A DNA stretch of 32,469 nt from NCBI GenBank assembly GCA_013815785.1, contig JACDFO010000004.1, positions 1-32,469 on the forward strand, in the 5' to 3' direction. Source of the DNA: Candidatus Saccharimonadota bacterium (lineage in GTDB: Bacteria > Patescibacteriota > Saccharimonadia > Saccharimonadales > JACDFO01). Shown one piece after another: positions 1 to 9,183 of this stretch (its first letter is position 1; every line of letters starts with the position of its first letter). The position numbers and the translations under genes are program-made. A model generated the notes under the pieces. That model was not told the DNA's origin and searched no databases. It saw only the letters and a program-made list of their open reading frames with translations.

Positions 1-363
1 GCCTTGGCTGCCGCGCACAGCGCACTGGACGCAGCCGGTGGTGAACTGCCAGAAAAGCCAGCTGCTTTCAACTCGACCGGCCTTATGGAAGTTAATCAAG
101 AAGACAATCAACCGGTCGATGAGCCAGCGCCAGAAGCCGTTCCAGAGCGACCAGTTGATGTCGCAATCGACCCAGCAACTGGCATGTTGAGTTACCCAAC
201 TAATCTCGTACCGCCATCAAATGATTTGCCAACTGATCCAGGCAACTCAAGCGTCATAGACCCGACAGCACCACCGACCGTGCCACCTCCGATGGCTTTT
301 CCGCCGCTCATGCCACCATTTGATGCGCCCATCGATGGTACGCTCCCTCCACCTTCGCAGTAA
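1..363 (+). CDS. C-terminal part of a proline-rich protein (5'-truncated by window edge)
   Basis: Open frame from the window edge to TAA at 361-363; Pro-rich tail (PTAPPTVPPPMAFPPLMPPF). Confidence 0.55.
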   Translation, partial: ALAAAHSALDAAGGELPEKPAAFNSTGLMEVNQEDNQPVDEPAPEAVPERPVDVAIDPATGMLSYPTNLVPPSNDLPTDPGNSSVIDPTAPPTVPPPMAFPPLMPPFDAPIDGTLPPPSQ

Positions 364-380
364 GGTATACTTAATGGCCA

Positions 381-1079
381 ATGGACGGAATTTTGTTAGT
401 CGATAAGCCCGCTGGGTGGACAAGTTTTGATGTGGTTGCCAAAGTTCGCGGCATTATTAAGCACGCGACTGGGCTTAAAAAGCCAAAAGTGGGGCATACC
501 GGCACGCTTGACCCCTTGGCCACAGGTCTGATGGTCGTAGTTGTCGGTACGTACTGCAAGCGAGCTAGCGAATTTTCTGGTTTAGATAAAACTTACGACG
601 TAATTATGAAGTTAGGCCAAACCAGTACTACGGGTGATGCTGAAGGCGAAATATCGACCGTTTCGAGCATCAAACCATCTAATGAGGCCATTCTAGCCGC
701 ATTAAAGCAATTTACAGGCGAAATTATGCAAACGCCTCCTGCATACTCTGCAGTCAAGATAAATGGGCAGCGAGCTTACAAATTAGCCCGAGCTGGCCAA
801 CCAGTGACCATAGAACCACGAAAGGTAATGATTCACAGTTTGCAGCTAACAAATTACAGCTATCCGAACGTAATGTACACTGCTCATGTTGGCAGCGGCA
901 CCTATATCCGTTCACTAACAGAAGACATAGGCGCTCGTTTAGGTACCGGGGCATATATGTCGGCTTTATGTCGTAGCCACGTTGGAGCGTTTGAGCTTAA
1001 AAACGCGATGGGCCCAGATGAATTTAACGGTGAAACCATCGCTAAAAACCTAATCCAGTTAACAGAGGCAAAAACATGA
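381..1079 (+). CDS. truB: tRNA pseudouridine(55) synthase TruB
   Basis: MDGILLVDKPAGWTSFDVV, KVGHTGTLDPLATGLMVV and GTYIRSLTEDIG are hallmark TruB motifs. Confidence 0.96.
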   Translation: MDGILLVDKPAGWTSFDVVAKVRGIIKHATGLKKPKVGHTGTLDPLATGLMVVVVGTYCKRASEFSGLDKTYDVIMKLGQTSTTGDAEGEISTVSSIKPSNEAILAALKQFTGEIMQTPPAYSAVKINGQRAYKLARAGQPVTIEPRKVMIHSLQLTNYSYPNVMYTAHVGSGTYIRSLTEDIGARLGTGAYMSALCRSHVGAFELKNAMGPDEFNGETIAKNLIQLTEAKT

Positions 1080-2734
1080 TTGCCAGTGTAACCATTAACG
1101 AAAAATCATTCGGCCACAAGGTTTTATATCAAGATTTGACCTTGCAGTTACAAGCTAAAGAAAAAGTCGGTGTTATAGGGCGTAATGGAACAGGTAAAAC
1201 GACCTTATTTAACCTAATGACTGGTCTTGATAAAGATTTTGACGGCGAACTGGATTTCAAAAAGAACCTGATTATTATTTCATCGCGCCAGGAACACACA
1301 GAGCATGAGGACACGCCAGTTTTGGCCTATATATTGGACGATTTACCGCAGTATGCCAGCCTAAAGCACATTATGGACACGTATCCAGTGACGATGGGTA
1401 GCAACGCCCACAAAATTCATAAATATAGCGAGGCTTTAGAGCAGTTTTCGACCTTAGGCTACTTTATGGTCGAAGAAGAAATTATACGTAGCCTAGAGGC
1501 ATACGGGCTTAATGAGGCACAAATTAACAGCATGATTGGCAACCTATCTGGTGGCCAGAAACGCTTTGTGGAGTTGGTTAAGGTGCAGCACGCCAAAGCA
1601 GATTTGGCGTTGATCGATGAGCCAACCAACCACATGGACTACATCGCTAAAGAGCGTTTTTTGGAATGGTTTGGCAGCGCGCAGGAAGCAGTAGTTGTAA
1701 TTACACACGATAGGGATGTGTTAAACCGGGTGGATCGAATTGTAGAAATTCGCGATGGTAGGGCAATTAGCTTTCCTGGCAACTACGATGCCTATTTGCG
1801 CATAAATACTTCCAAAATTACCTCTGAGGTTAATGAGTTTGAGGTTACACAGCGTAGAATTATTAACCTCAAAGACGATTTGGTGCGGTTTCGTCGGCTC
1901 AAAGAACGGGCCCGCGACCCAGGCACCATTCATCGTTTCAAATCGCTCGAAGAGCGAACAAAAAAAGAATTATCGCAACTGCAGCAGCTAGAAAAGCCGT
2001 CTTTTTGGATTGATAAAGAATCGGTGCAGGGCTTGAACACCAAAATGAGTGCCGCATATGAAGAGCACAAAACTCGTAATATTAAGATTCGGGCTCGAGC
2101 TACAGAAAGTACTTCAAATCGTTTGCTCATTGAGGCTACCAAACTATCGCTCGGTTACGGCGAAACAGCTTTATTTACAGATATGAATTTTCAATTGCGA
2201 GAAGGTGACCGCATGCGTTTACATGGCCGCAATGGTGCCGGAAAGACCACACTGGTCAAAGCCATATTGGCCCAATCACGCGGCGAGAAACCAGAAAGCC
2301 GGGTGCTCGGTGGACATATAGTTACCGAAAATGAAATCAAAATCGGCAACTACGAGCAAGAAATTGCGTCAAAACTTTTGAGTGTCACGCTCGGCACGGC
2401 TATCGAACAAATTTATTTAGCAAAAGATATCAAGATCAACGACCAGAAGATAAAACAATTACTAAGCGACTATTTGTTTAACCCGGCCACAGATGGCGCG
2501 ATGCCGCTAAAACTACTCAGTGGTGGCCAAAAAGCCCGCTTTCAACTTATCAGCATGCTAGCAGATGACCCAATGGTCCTGATTCTGGACGAACCAACAA
2601 ACCACCTGGACCTGCCTAGTATTGAGGAGATGGAACAGGCGCTCAAGCAATACCACGGTGCCATCCTATACATTAGCCACGACACATACTTCGTAAAAAA
2701 CATCGGTGGCACAGAAGTAAAAATTATCAATTAA
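1076..2734 (+). CDS. ABC-F family ATPase (two ABC domains, no TM)
   Basis: Walker A GRNGTGKTTL and GRNGAGKTTL, LSGGQK signatures twice, DEPTNHMD/DEPTNHLD; ATGA overlap with truB. Confidence 0.93.
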   Translation: MIASVTINEKSFGHKVLYQDLTLQLQAKEKVGVIGRNGTGKTTLFNLMTGLDKDFDGELDFKKNLIIISSRQEHTEHEDTPVLAYILDDLPQYASLKHIMDTYPVTMGSNAHKIHKYSEALEQFSTLGYFMVEEEIIRSLEAYGLNEAQINSMIGNLSGGQKRFVELVKVQHAKADLALIDEPTNHMDYIAKERFLEWFGSAQEAVVVITHDRDVLNRVDRIVEIRDGRAISFPGNYDAYLRINTSKITSEVNEFEVTQRRIINLKDDLVRFRRLKERARDPGTIHRFKSLEERTKKELSQLQQLEKPSFWIDKESVQGLNTKMSAAYEEHKTRNIKIRARATESTSNRLLIEATKLSLGYGETALFTDMNFQLREGDRMRLHGRNGAGKTTLVKAILAQSRGEKPESRVLGGHIVTENEIKIGNYEQEIASKLLSVTLGTAIEQIYLAKDIKINDQKIKQLLSDYLFNPATDGAMPLKLLSGGQKARFQLISMLADDPMVLILDEPTNHLDLPSIEEMEQALKQYHGAILYISHDTYFVKNIGGTEVKIIN

Positions 2735-2757
2735 CTTTAAGCTTGAGTGAATAACTC

Positions 2758-2786
2758 TTGCTTAACAGGGGCGGGTGTGGTATTAT
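2758..2786 (+). promoter_or_regulatory. candidate rpsO promoter (TTGCTT-17-TATTAT)
   Basis: Sigma70-like hexamers with 17-nt spacer upstream of rpsO; spacer starts AACAGGGG, as in the rpsF promoter. Confidence 0.5.
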
Positions 2787-2830
2787 CTCTGTAACGCCAC
2801 CAATCTCTTTAAGGAAGTTTTAGGAGTTAC

Positions 2831-3097
2831 ATGATTTCAACAGAGAAGAAGACGAAGATTATTACTGAGCTGCAAAAAGATAAGACCGATACTGGTTCAC
2901 CAGCCGTACAGGTCGGTATTTTGACCGAGCGTATCAAGGAACTGACAGCTCATCTGAAGACCAATAAGCATGACTTTATGTGTCGCCGTGGCCTGTTACA
3001 AGCTGTCGGTAAGCGTAAGCGTCTGCTTAAGTACATTGCCGAACAAGACGGCAAAGAATATCTCGACCTAATTAAGAAATTAGGCATACGCCGCTAA
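2831..3097 (+). CDS. rpsO: 30S ribosomal protein S15
   Basis: GSPAVQVGILTERIKELTAHLKTNKHDFMCRRGLLQAVGKRKRLLKYI. Confidence 0.97.
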   Translation: MISTEKKTKIITELQKDKTDTGSPAVQVGILTERIKELTAHLKTNKHDFMCRRGLLQAVGKRKRLLKYIAEQDGKEYLDLIKKLGIRR

Positions 3098-3262
3098 ATC
3101 TGCCCAGACTACTCCGCCCGAATTGGCGGACGAGCTTGTGCACATTAAATAAAACGGAGTTTTCTTTCGCAGAGACCAGATATACAGTGCCAGTCCGCAC
3201 AAGAGACATTTGTATATTTGTACCTTGCGAATGAAAGCCCAAAGAGAGAATAGAGAGTAAGA

Positions 3263-5398
3263 GTGAGTACAATAAATCCATTTGGTAAAGATATTATTAA
3301 AGTAGAAACAGAGCTATGTGGACGCACATTGAGCCTAGAAGTCGGCCGTGTCGGCTTCCGCACCAGTGCCAGCGTAACAGTCACATACGGCGACACCGTT
3401 GTGCTTGGTACGGCTATGGTTAGCAACCGTTCTATCCAAGGCATGGATTATTTTCCATTGTCTATCGATTACGAAGAAAAGATGTATGCCAGCGGTAAAA
3501 TCAGCGGTTCTAGATTTATTAAGCGCGAAGGCCGCCCCAGCGACGACGCAATTCTAATTGGTCGTCTCATCGACCGTCCAATCCGTCCACTATGGCCTAA
3601 GGGCTACCGCCAAGAAGTGCAAGGCGTTGCATCTGTACTCAGTATGGATCCCGATTTTCGTCCGGACATGGTAGCCATGATTGCCATGAGTGCCGCATTT
3701 ATGCTGACCGGCGCACCTTTTGAAGGTCCAGTTGCAGGTTTACGTGTAGGACTAGTCGACGGTAACCTCAAAGCTTTTGCCAGCTACCAAGAGCTAGACG
3801 AAGGCGCACTTGACCTTACCGTTGCTGGCACCAAAGATGGAATTATGATGGTAGAAGCGGGCGCCAGCGAAGTCAGCGAAGCCCAAATTGTTGAGGCTAT
3901 GGACTTTGCATTTAAAGCAATGCAACCAGCCATCAAACTACAAGAAGAACTGGCTAAAAAAGTTGGCGTAACCAAGCAAGAATATGCACTTGTGCTGCCA
4001 GACGATTCAATCCAGAGCAAAGTAAACGAATGGGTGGCAGATAAGATTGGCGATAAAATCCGTGCCCCATACCCAGAGCGCAACGAGCTAGTAAACAACC
4101 TCCGTGAGCAGTTCCATGACTTCTTTGCCGAACAGTTTGAAGATGAATATTCTGCCCTCAAACCAGAATACGACGAAGCCTTTACTATGGCGCTTCATAA
4201 AGACGTCAGAGCTGGAATCATCAAAGATCAGACTCGTCCTGATGGTCGTAAGTTGACCGAAATCCGACAACTGAGTTCTGAAGTTGGTTTACTACCGCGT
4301 GCCCACGGTTCCAGCCTGTTTACTCGCGGTATGACCCAAGCCATGAACATTATTACATTAGCACCGCTTAGCTACGCCCAGATGGTCGATACCATGGAGC
4401 GAGAAGGCGAACGTCGCTACTTGCATCACTACAATGCCCCAGGCTACACCGTGGGCGAAGTAAAACGTTTGAGTGGTCCAGGACGCCGAGAAATCGGCCA
4501 CGGCTATCTTGCAGAACGTGCTTTAGCAGCCGTGCTGCCATCCGAGGCTGACTTTCCGTACACTATCCGCTCAGTCACCGAAATCATGAGCCAGAACGGT
4601 TCTACCAGCATGGCTGCGACGTGTAGCAGCAGTTTGGCACTTATGGATGCCGGCGTGCCGCTTATACGACCAGTCAGTGGTATTGCGATGGGACTTATGA
4701 TGGACGGGGACAAACCATATATCATGAGTGATATTGCCGATGCCGAAGATTTTGCAGGCGACATGGACTTTAAGGTTACTGGTACCACGGAAGGTATAAC
4801 AGCGCTTCAGATGGATATGAAAGTCCATGGTTTGCCAGTCGCAATTCTTGCGAAAGCACTCGAGCAAGGCAAAGGAGGTCGGGCCCATATTTTGGACCAC
4901 ATGATCAGTGTCATGGCCGAACCTAGAAAAGAAATGAGTCCGTATGCTCCGCGCGTTGAGAGTATCAAGATCAATCCTGATAAAATTCGTGAAGTTATCG
5001 GTAAGGGCGGCGAGATGATTCAAAAGATTACTGCCGAAACCGGCACTGAAATTGACATTAAAGATGACGGAACGGTTATGATTGCCAGTCCGGATAAAGC
5101 CAAGATCGATGCAGCAATTAACTGGGTGAAGAGTATTACGGAAGACCCAGAAGTGGGCACTATTTACACCGACCGACCTGTTGTTAGCGTCATGGACTTC
5201 GGCGCATTCGTGCAGATTCTGCCAGGTAAAGATGGTTTGGTGCACGTCAGTGAATTATCTGAAGACCGTGTCGAACGCGTAAGCGACGTTGTCAAAGAAG
5301 GCGATAAAGTCACCGTTAAATTAGTAGCAATTGACGACCGCGGCCGCTTGCAGCTCAGCATGAAGCAAGCTGCCCGCGAACTAGCAGCTAAGAAGTAA
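3263..5398 (+). CDS. pnp: polyribonucleotide nucleotidyltransferase (GTG start)
   Basis: Two RNase PH domains, GSTSMAATCSSSLALMDAGVP, KH domain (IREVIGKGGEMIQKI), S1 domain; follows rpsO as in many bacteria. Confidence 0.97.
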   Translation: MSTINPFGKDIIKVETELCGRTLSLEVGRVGFRTSASVTVTYGDTVVLGTAMVSNRSIQGMDYFPLSIDYEEKMYASGKISGSRFIKREGRPSDDAILIGRLIDRPIRPLWPKGYRQEVQGVASVLSMDPDFRPDMVAMIAMSAAFMLTGAPFEGPVAGLRVGLVDGNLKAFASYQELDEGALDLTVAGTKDGIMMVEAGASEVSEAQIVEAMDFAFKAMQPAIKLQEELAKKVGVTKQEYALVLPDDSIQSKVNEWVADKIGDKIRAPYPERNELVNNLREQFHDFFAEQFEDEYSALKPEYDEAFTMALHKDVRAGIIKDQTRPDGRKLTEIRQLSSEVGLLPRAHGSSLFTRGMTQAMNIITLAPLSYAQMVDTMEREGERRYLHHYNAPGYTVGEVKRLSGPGRREIGHGYLAERALAAVLPSEADFPYTIRSVTEIMSQNGSTSMAATCSSSLALMDAGVPLIRPVSGIAMGLMMDGDKPYIMSDIADAEDFAGDMDFKVTGTTEGITALQMDMKVHGLPVAILAKALEQGKGGRAHILDHMISVMAEPRKEMSPYAPRVESIKINPDKIREVIGKGGEMIQKITAETGTEIDIKDDGTVMIASPDKAKIDAAINWVKSITEDPEVGTIYTDRPVVSVMDFGAFVQILPGKDGLVHVSELSEDRVERVSDVVKEGDKVTVKLVAIDDRGRLQLSMKQAARELAAKK

Positions 5399-5422
5399 AT
5401 AATAGTAAAAGAAGGTAAGTAA

Positions 5423-5623
5423 ATGGCCAAACCCAAAACTCCATGGCTCCACAGCCGACCAATGCTCTTAACAAAAGCAGTACTGGCTTTATTTCTGGTA
5501 TATGTATTTGGTTCGTTAGCAATTGATAGTGGACGGTGGCTGCATTACTTTCTGACGTTTATAGCATTTGTACTTGGCGTGAAATTCCTGACACACTTCA
5601 TTAAAACCTATGGCAAAAAGTAA
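5423..5623 (+). CDS. small membrane protein, unknown function
   Basis: 66 aa with two hydrophobic segments; AAGAAGG upstream; overlaps the next ORF by 14 nt. Confidence 0.6.
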   Translation: MAKPKTPWLHSRPMLLTKAVLALFLVYVFGSLAIDSGRWLHYFLTFIAFVLGVKFLTHFIKTYGKK

Positions 5624-6176
5624 ACAATTGCAGCTCGATGATTTGAGCGCCGAAATCTTAGCAGACAATATCTGTCCGGATTTGGCCTCGGGGGCCACTC
5701 AGCTTGTGTTTGGCACAGGTAGCCCTGATGCCGAGCTAGTGTTTATTGGCGAGGCGCCTGGGAAAAAAGAAGACGAAACAGGTGAACCATTCGTTGGTGC
5801 AGCCGGCAGGTTTCTGAATGAAATGCTGGCCATGATTAAACTCAAAAGGGAAGACATATATATAACCAACATTGTTAAATACCGGCCACCAGACAACCGC
5901 GATCCGTTGCCAGAAGAAAAGTCAGCCTTTTTGCCGTACCTTACAAAACAGTTAGCAATTATCAAACCTAAATTGATTATCACCCTAGGCAGGCACAGCA
6001 TGGATGTGCTGCTGCCCGGGCTGAAAATCAGCCAAGCACACGGTGAGCCAAAACGAAAGAACGGACAGGTATATTTACCATTGTTCCATCCGGCGGCTGC
6101 CTTGTACAACGGCGGGCTCAGGCAAACCCTCATCGACGATTTTGCCAAAGTCCCATTAATACTCGAACAAATTTAA
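5610..6176 (+). CDS. uracil-DNA glycosylase superfamily, family-4-like, Fe-S ligands apparently missing
   Basis: [40 protein letters not shown] motifs. Confidence 0.88.
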   Translation: MAKSKQLQLDDLSAEILADNICPDLASGATQLVFGTGSPDAELVFIGEAPGKKEDETGEPFVGAAGRFLNEMLAMIKLKREDIYITNIVKYRPPDNRDPLPEEKSAFLPYLTKQLAIIKPKLIITLGRHSMDVLLPGLKISQAHGEPKRKNGQVYLPLFHPAAALYNGGLRQTLIDDFAKVPLILEQI

Positions 6177-6204
6177 TTCTTTCATACATAAGAAAAGGAG
6201 AAAG

Positions 6205-8298
6205 ATGAATAACAATAATAAAGCCGCTAACCAGAATGGAAATCAAGCCAAGCGCCCAGTAAGGCAAAATTCTGGTAACAATAATAATGGCTCTGCGCCT
6301 CTTGGGCGAGGTGCCAGCCGCGGCGCGGCCATACGCGCCCAAAAACGTTCACACGATGACGCCCAAAGAGTCATTAGTTCGTACCTAGACCAACCAACCC
6401 CAAAGAATGAGGATCGCCCGAGGGCTAACTTTATCGACGACAGCCCACGCCTCAAAGTCATAGGACTTGGCGGCATGGATGGCGGTGGTTCTAAGAATAT
6501 GATGCTGGTTGAATACATGAATGATGCAGTTGTCATCGACGCCGGAAACGACCTTGGCGTTGACTTGCCGGGTATCAATTATGGCATTTGCGATGTCAGC
6601 TACCTTGAGTCTATAAAGCATAAAGTGCGAGCCTATATAGTAACGCATGGTCATTTGGATCACATCGGTGGTCTGCCGCATATCGTACCCAAAATTCCGG
6701 CTCCAATCTACGGTTCCACATTTAGTATCGGACGGGTTGAGGAAATATTCCAGAACTTTGGTCTGCCTATGCCAGATGGTTTCCAGTTGCAAACTGTAAC
6801 CATGAACGAAGACACCCACGAACGTCTTAAGATCGGTAATTTCTTTGTCGAACTTGTCCGCGTGACCCATTCCATCCCAGGAAGCACAGTCGTCGTTCTT
6901 GATACGCCGGTTGGCCGCATCATCAACACCGGCGATTTCCGCCTTGACCCAAACCCACTCGACCATGAACGCACAGACACCGAACGTTTAACTGCGTTGG
7001 GAGACGAAGGTGTCTTAGCACTTTTTTCTGAAAGTACTACCGTGGAACGCGCTGGGCGAACACCAAGCGAGAGCACGATTCAGCAAAGCTTCGTAGACAT
7101 TATGAATAACGCACCAGGCCGTATTTTCATCGCCTTATTCTCGACCAATATGAACCGTGTCCAGATGCTTGTAAATGCCGCCGTGCATCATAATAAAAAG
7201 ATTGCACTCGATGGCCGAAGCATGGTTTCTACGCTAGAAATGGCTGTTCGCCATGGTTTTATGAAGATTCCCAAAGGTACCTTTGTTCCAATCGCTAGCG
7301 TTCCTAACTTAAATGATCAGGACGTAGTCGTTGTCTGTACTGGTAGTCAGGGCGAACCTAGTTCCGCGCTGCAGCGGATGGCCAATGGCGAACACCGGCA
7401 TATCAAGCTCAAAGAGCAAGATACGGTCGTATTGTCTAGCTCACCGATCCCTGAATCTGGTAATGATTCGCTGATCGGTGCTATGGTCGATAACCTCAGC
7501 CGAAAGGGTGTACATGTTTTCGAACACCGTAACCATGACATAGATGGCGTCGGTCCCTTGCACGTATCCGGGCATGCTAGTCGAGACGAATACGCAGACA
7601 TGATCAACATGATACGACCGAAGTTCTTCGTACCTATTTACGGTGCATATCGTGTAAAACAGCGTCACCTTGAGCTGGCGGTAGAGCAAGGTATTCCGCG
7701 CAAAAACTGTGTCAATCCAGAGAATGGTGAAATCATAGAGTTCACACCTAACGACATGCAGGTCACGGGTAATGTTCCCGTCGGCACGGTGTTAGTAGAT
7801 CAAACAGGCGAGATTGTCAGTAGTGTCGTCATCAAAGACCGTCTGCTACTAGCCGAAGAAGGTTTAGTAGCAGTGGTACTGACCGTCGATAAAAAGACCG
7901 GTTCACTGGCGACCAGTCCAGATATTATTAGTCGCGGATTCATATATATGCGTGATAGCGAAGATTTGATGACCGCATTTCGTACTGAGCTCAAACGGGC
8001 CGTCCAGCAACGTTTCAAGCGGGTCGATTTAGACCGCTTCAAGGTAGAACTACGAGAACATGTGACGCATTTCTTATTCGAGCATACTGGCCGCAGTCCT
8101 ATCGTCATACCAGTCATCAACGTGATTGGCGGCAAGGGCGGTGCGGGCGGCGGCGCAAGTAACGCTTCAAAACAGCAGAACGGTCAGCCAGCAGTCGCTG
8201 CAGAAGTCCCAACTTCAGAGCAGATAGCCGCCCAGCAGCAAAAACGGTTTGAAGAGATGAGAGCCAAGCTACTAGGCCAAGACGCAAGAACGGACTAG
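6205..8298 (+). CDS. rnj: ribonuclease J with Asn/Arg-rich N-terminal extension
   Basis: HGHLDHIGG metallo-beta-lactamase motif, GDFRLDPNP, beta-CASP region and C-terminal domain. Confidence 0.93.
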   Translation: MNNNNKAANQNGNQAKRPVRQNSGNNNNGSAPLGRGASRGAAIRAQKRSHDDAQRVISSYLDQPTPKNEDRPRANFIDDSPRLKVIGLGGMDGGGSKNMMLVEYMNDAVVIDAGNDLGVDLPGINYGICDVSYLESIKHKVRAYIVTHGHLDHIGGLPHIVPKIPAPIYGSTFSIGRVEEIFQNFGLPMPDGFQLQTVTMNEDTHERLKIGNFFVELVRVTHSIPGSTVVVLDTPVGRIINTGDFRLDPNPLDHERTDTERLTALGDEGVLALFSESTTVERAGRTPSESTIQQSFVDIMNNAPGRIFIALFSTNMNRVQMLVNAAVHHNKKIALDGRSMVSTLEMAVRHGFMKIPKGTFVPIASVPNLNDQDVVVVCTGSQGEPSSALQRMANGEHRHIKLKEQDTVVLSSSPIPESGNDSLIGAMVDNLSRKGVHVFEHRNHDIDGVGPLHVSGHASRDEYADMINMIRPKFFVPIYGAYRVKQRHLELAVEQGIPRKNCVNPENGEIIEFTPNDMQVTGNVPVGTVLVDQTGEIVSSVVIKDRLLLAEEGLVAVVLTVDKKTGSLATSPDIISRGFIYMRDSEDLMTAFRTELKRAVQQRFKRVDLDRFKVELREHVTHFLFEHTGRSPIVIPVINVIGGKGGAGGGASNASKQQNGQPAVAAEVPTSEQIAAQQQKRFEEMRAKLLGQDARTD

Positions 8299-8304
8299 CC
8301 TGTC

Positions 8305-8436
8305 CAACATGCCGTCCGCTAGGGCGGACTCTTGGCACCCAGCACATTTTTCGACTGCGATACTCCTGAGCAGTATTACCCATACAGCTCAGTCCGTTTC
8401 TCGTCGAAAAAATGCACTGGGCACTCAAGCATGTTG
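8305..8436. repeat. intergenic long hairpin element, copy A
   Basis: CAACATG/CATGTTG outer arms, near-perfect CCCAGCACATTTTTCGAC / GTCGAAAAAATGCACTGGG, inner CTGAGC/GCTCAG and GTAT/ATAC; core resembles copies B and C. Confidence 0.75.
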
Positions 8437-8465
8437 CCCAACCCCAAATGAAGAGATGCCTTGTG

Positions 8466-8494
8466 TTGACAAAGTAGCAGTTATTTGCTATAAT
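8466..8494 (+). promoter_or_regulatory. sigma70-like promoter TTGACA-17-TATAAT
   Basis: Perfect consensus hexamers, 17-nt spacer, upstream of the 8555 CDS. Confidence 0.85.
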
Positions 8495-8554
8495 CTGTGT
8501 TAGTCCAAATAAAACAAAAATAATTAAAAACGGACAAAGAAAGATAATAAAATA

Positions 8555-8773
8555 ATGCATTTGCCATTTTTTGGTCATGAAAAACCAGCCGAAGCTCCAA
8601 AACTACCATCAGAAGTCATGGCTGCCGACGCAGCTAAATACCCAGTAGGTGGCGTAGCTATAACGGGGGCAGAGCGAGCAGGTGATGTAGTACAGACAGC
8701 CGAAGCTCCAGCCACACAAGCTCCTGGTGAAGTAACAGATACGGATCATCAGATTCCTGCTCAAACAGCCTAA
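8555..8773 (+). CDS. small hypothetical protein
   Basis: 72 aa ORF behind a consensus promoter, followed by a terminator-like hairpin; A-rich leader without clear SD. Confidence 0.65.
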   Translation: MHLPFFGHEKPAEAPKLPSEVMAADAAKYPVGGVAITGAERAGDVVQTAEAPATQAPGEVTDTDHQIPAQTA

Positions 8774-8790
8774 GCCATTACTTCCATCAT

Positions 8791-8816
8791 AAGAAACCTC
8801 ATTTAAGGGGCTTCTT
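8791..8816 (+). terminator. candidate terminator hairpin
   Basis: AAGAAACCTC-ATTTAA-GGGGCTTCTT; short T run at the end of the 3' arm. Confidence 0.45.
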
Positions 8817-8828
8817 TAATGGTAACGA

Positions 8829-8857
8829 TTGACAAATGTTGTAAAATTTGTTATAGT
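8829..8857 (+). promoter_or_regulatory. sigma70-like promoter TTGACA-17-TATAGT
   Basis: Consensus -35, 17-nt spacer; -10 ends 7 nt before the ATG at 8865. Confidence 0.8.
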
Positions 8858-8864
8858 AACTGCT

Positions 8865-9158
8865 ATGAACGAACCAGGTTCACCAGAACATTCAGTTTGG
8901 AACGAAGAAAGCGCGATTTTAGACCGTGAAGCCGGCTTTGGGTGGCATCCCGATGGTCGGAATGACCAGGTTTATGAGGCAATTAAAAAGCGCGAAGAAC
9001 TGCTGGATACAGTAGTCAATACCCAGCACGATATACACGAAGAAGAAAAAGAAAATCTGTGGAATGCTTATTACCAGCAAATAGAAAAGGTTATTAGGCT
9101 AAAGGAACAATTTGAGGTTGGTGACCCGCCAATGCAAATTCCTTCACCAGAAGAGTAA
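8865..9158 (+). CDS. hypothetical acidic protein (~97 aa)
   Basis: ATG at 8865 preferred over the ORF-track start at 8829, which lies inside the promoter. Confidence 0.65.
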   Translation: MNEPGSPEHSVWNEESAILDREAGFGWHPDGRNDQVYEAIKKREELLDTVVNTQHDIHEEEKENLWNAYYQQIEKVIRLKEQFEVGDPPMQIPSPEE

Positions 9159-9183
9159 AACATAGTATAATAAGTAAACGGTT

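Noticed and set aside
4571-5245. 224-aa antisense ORF within pnp
   Set aside because: Shadow ORF opposite a well-conserved gene; low-complexity His/Asn-rich translation.
6385-6966. 193-aa antisense ORF in RNase J
   Set aside because: Shadow ORF; no recognisable motif or promoter.
8309-8578. ORFs 8309-8503 (+) and 8117-8578 (-) across element A
   Set aside because: They run through the hairpin element and the promoter; no coding signal.
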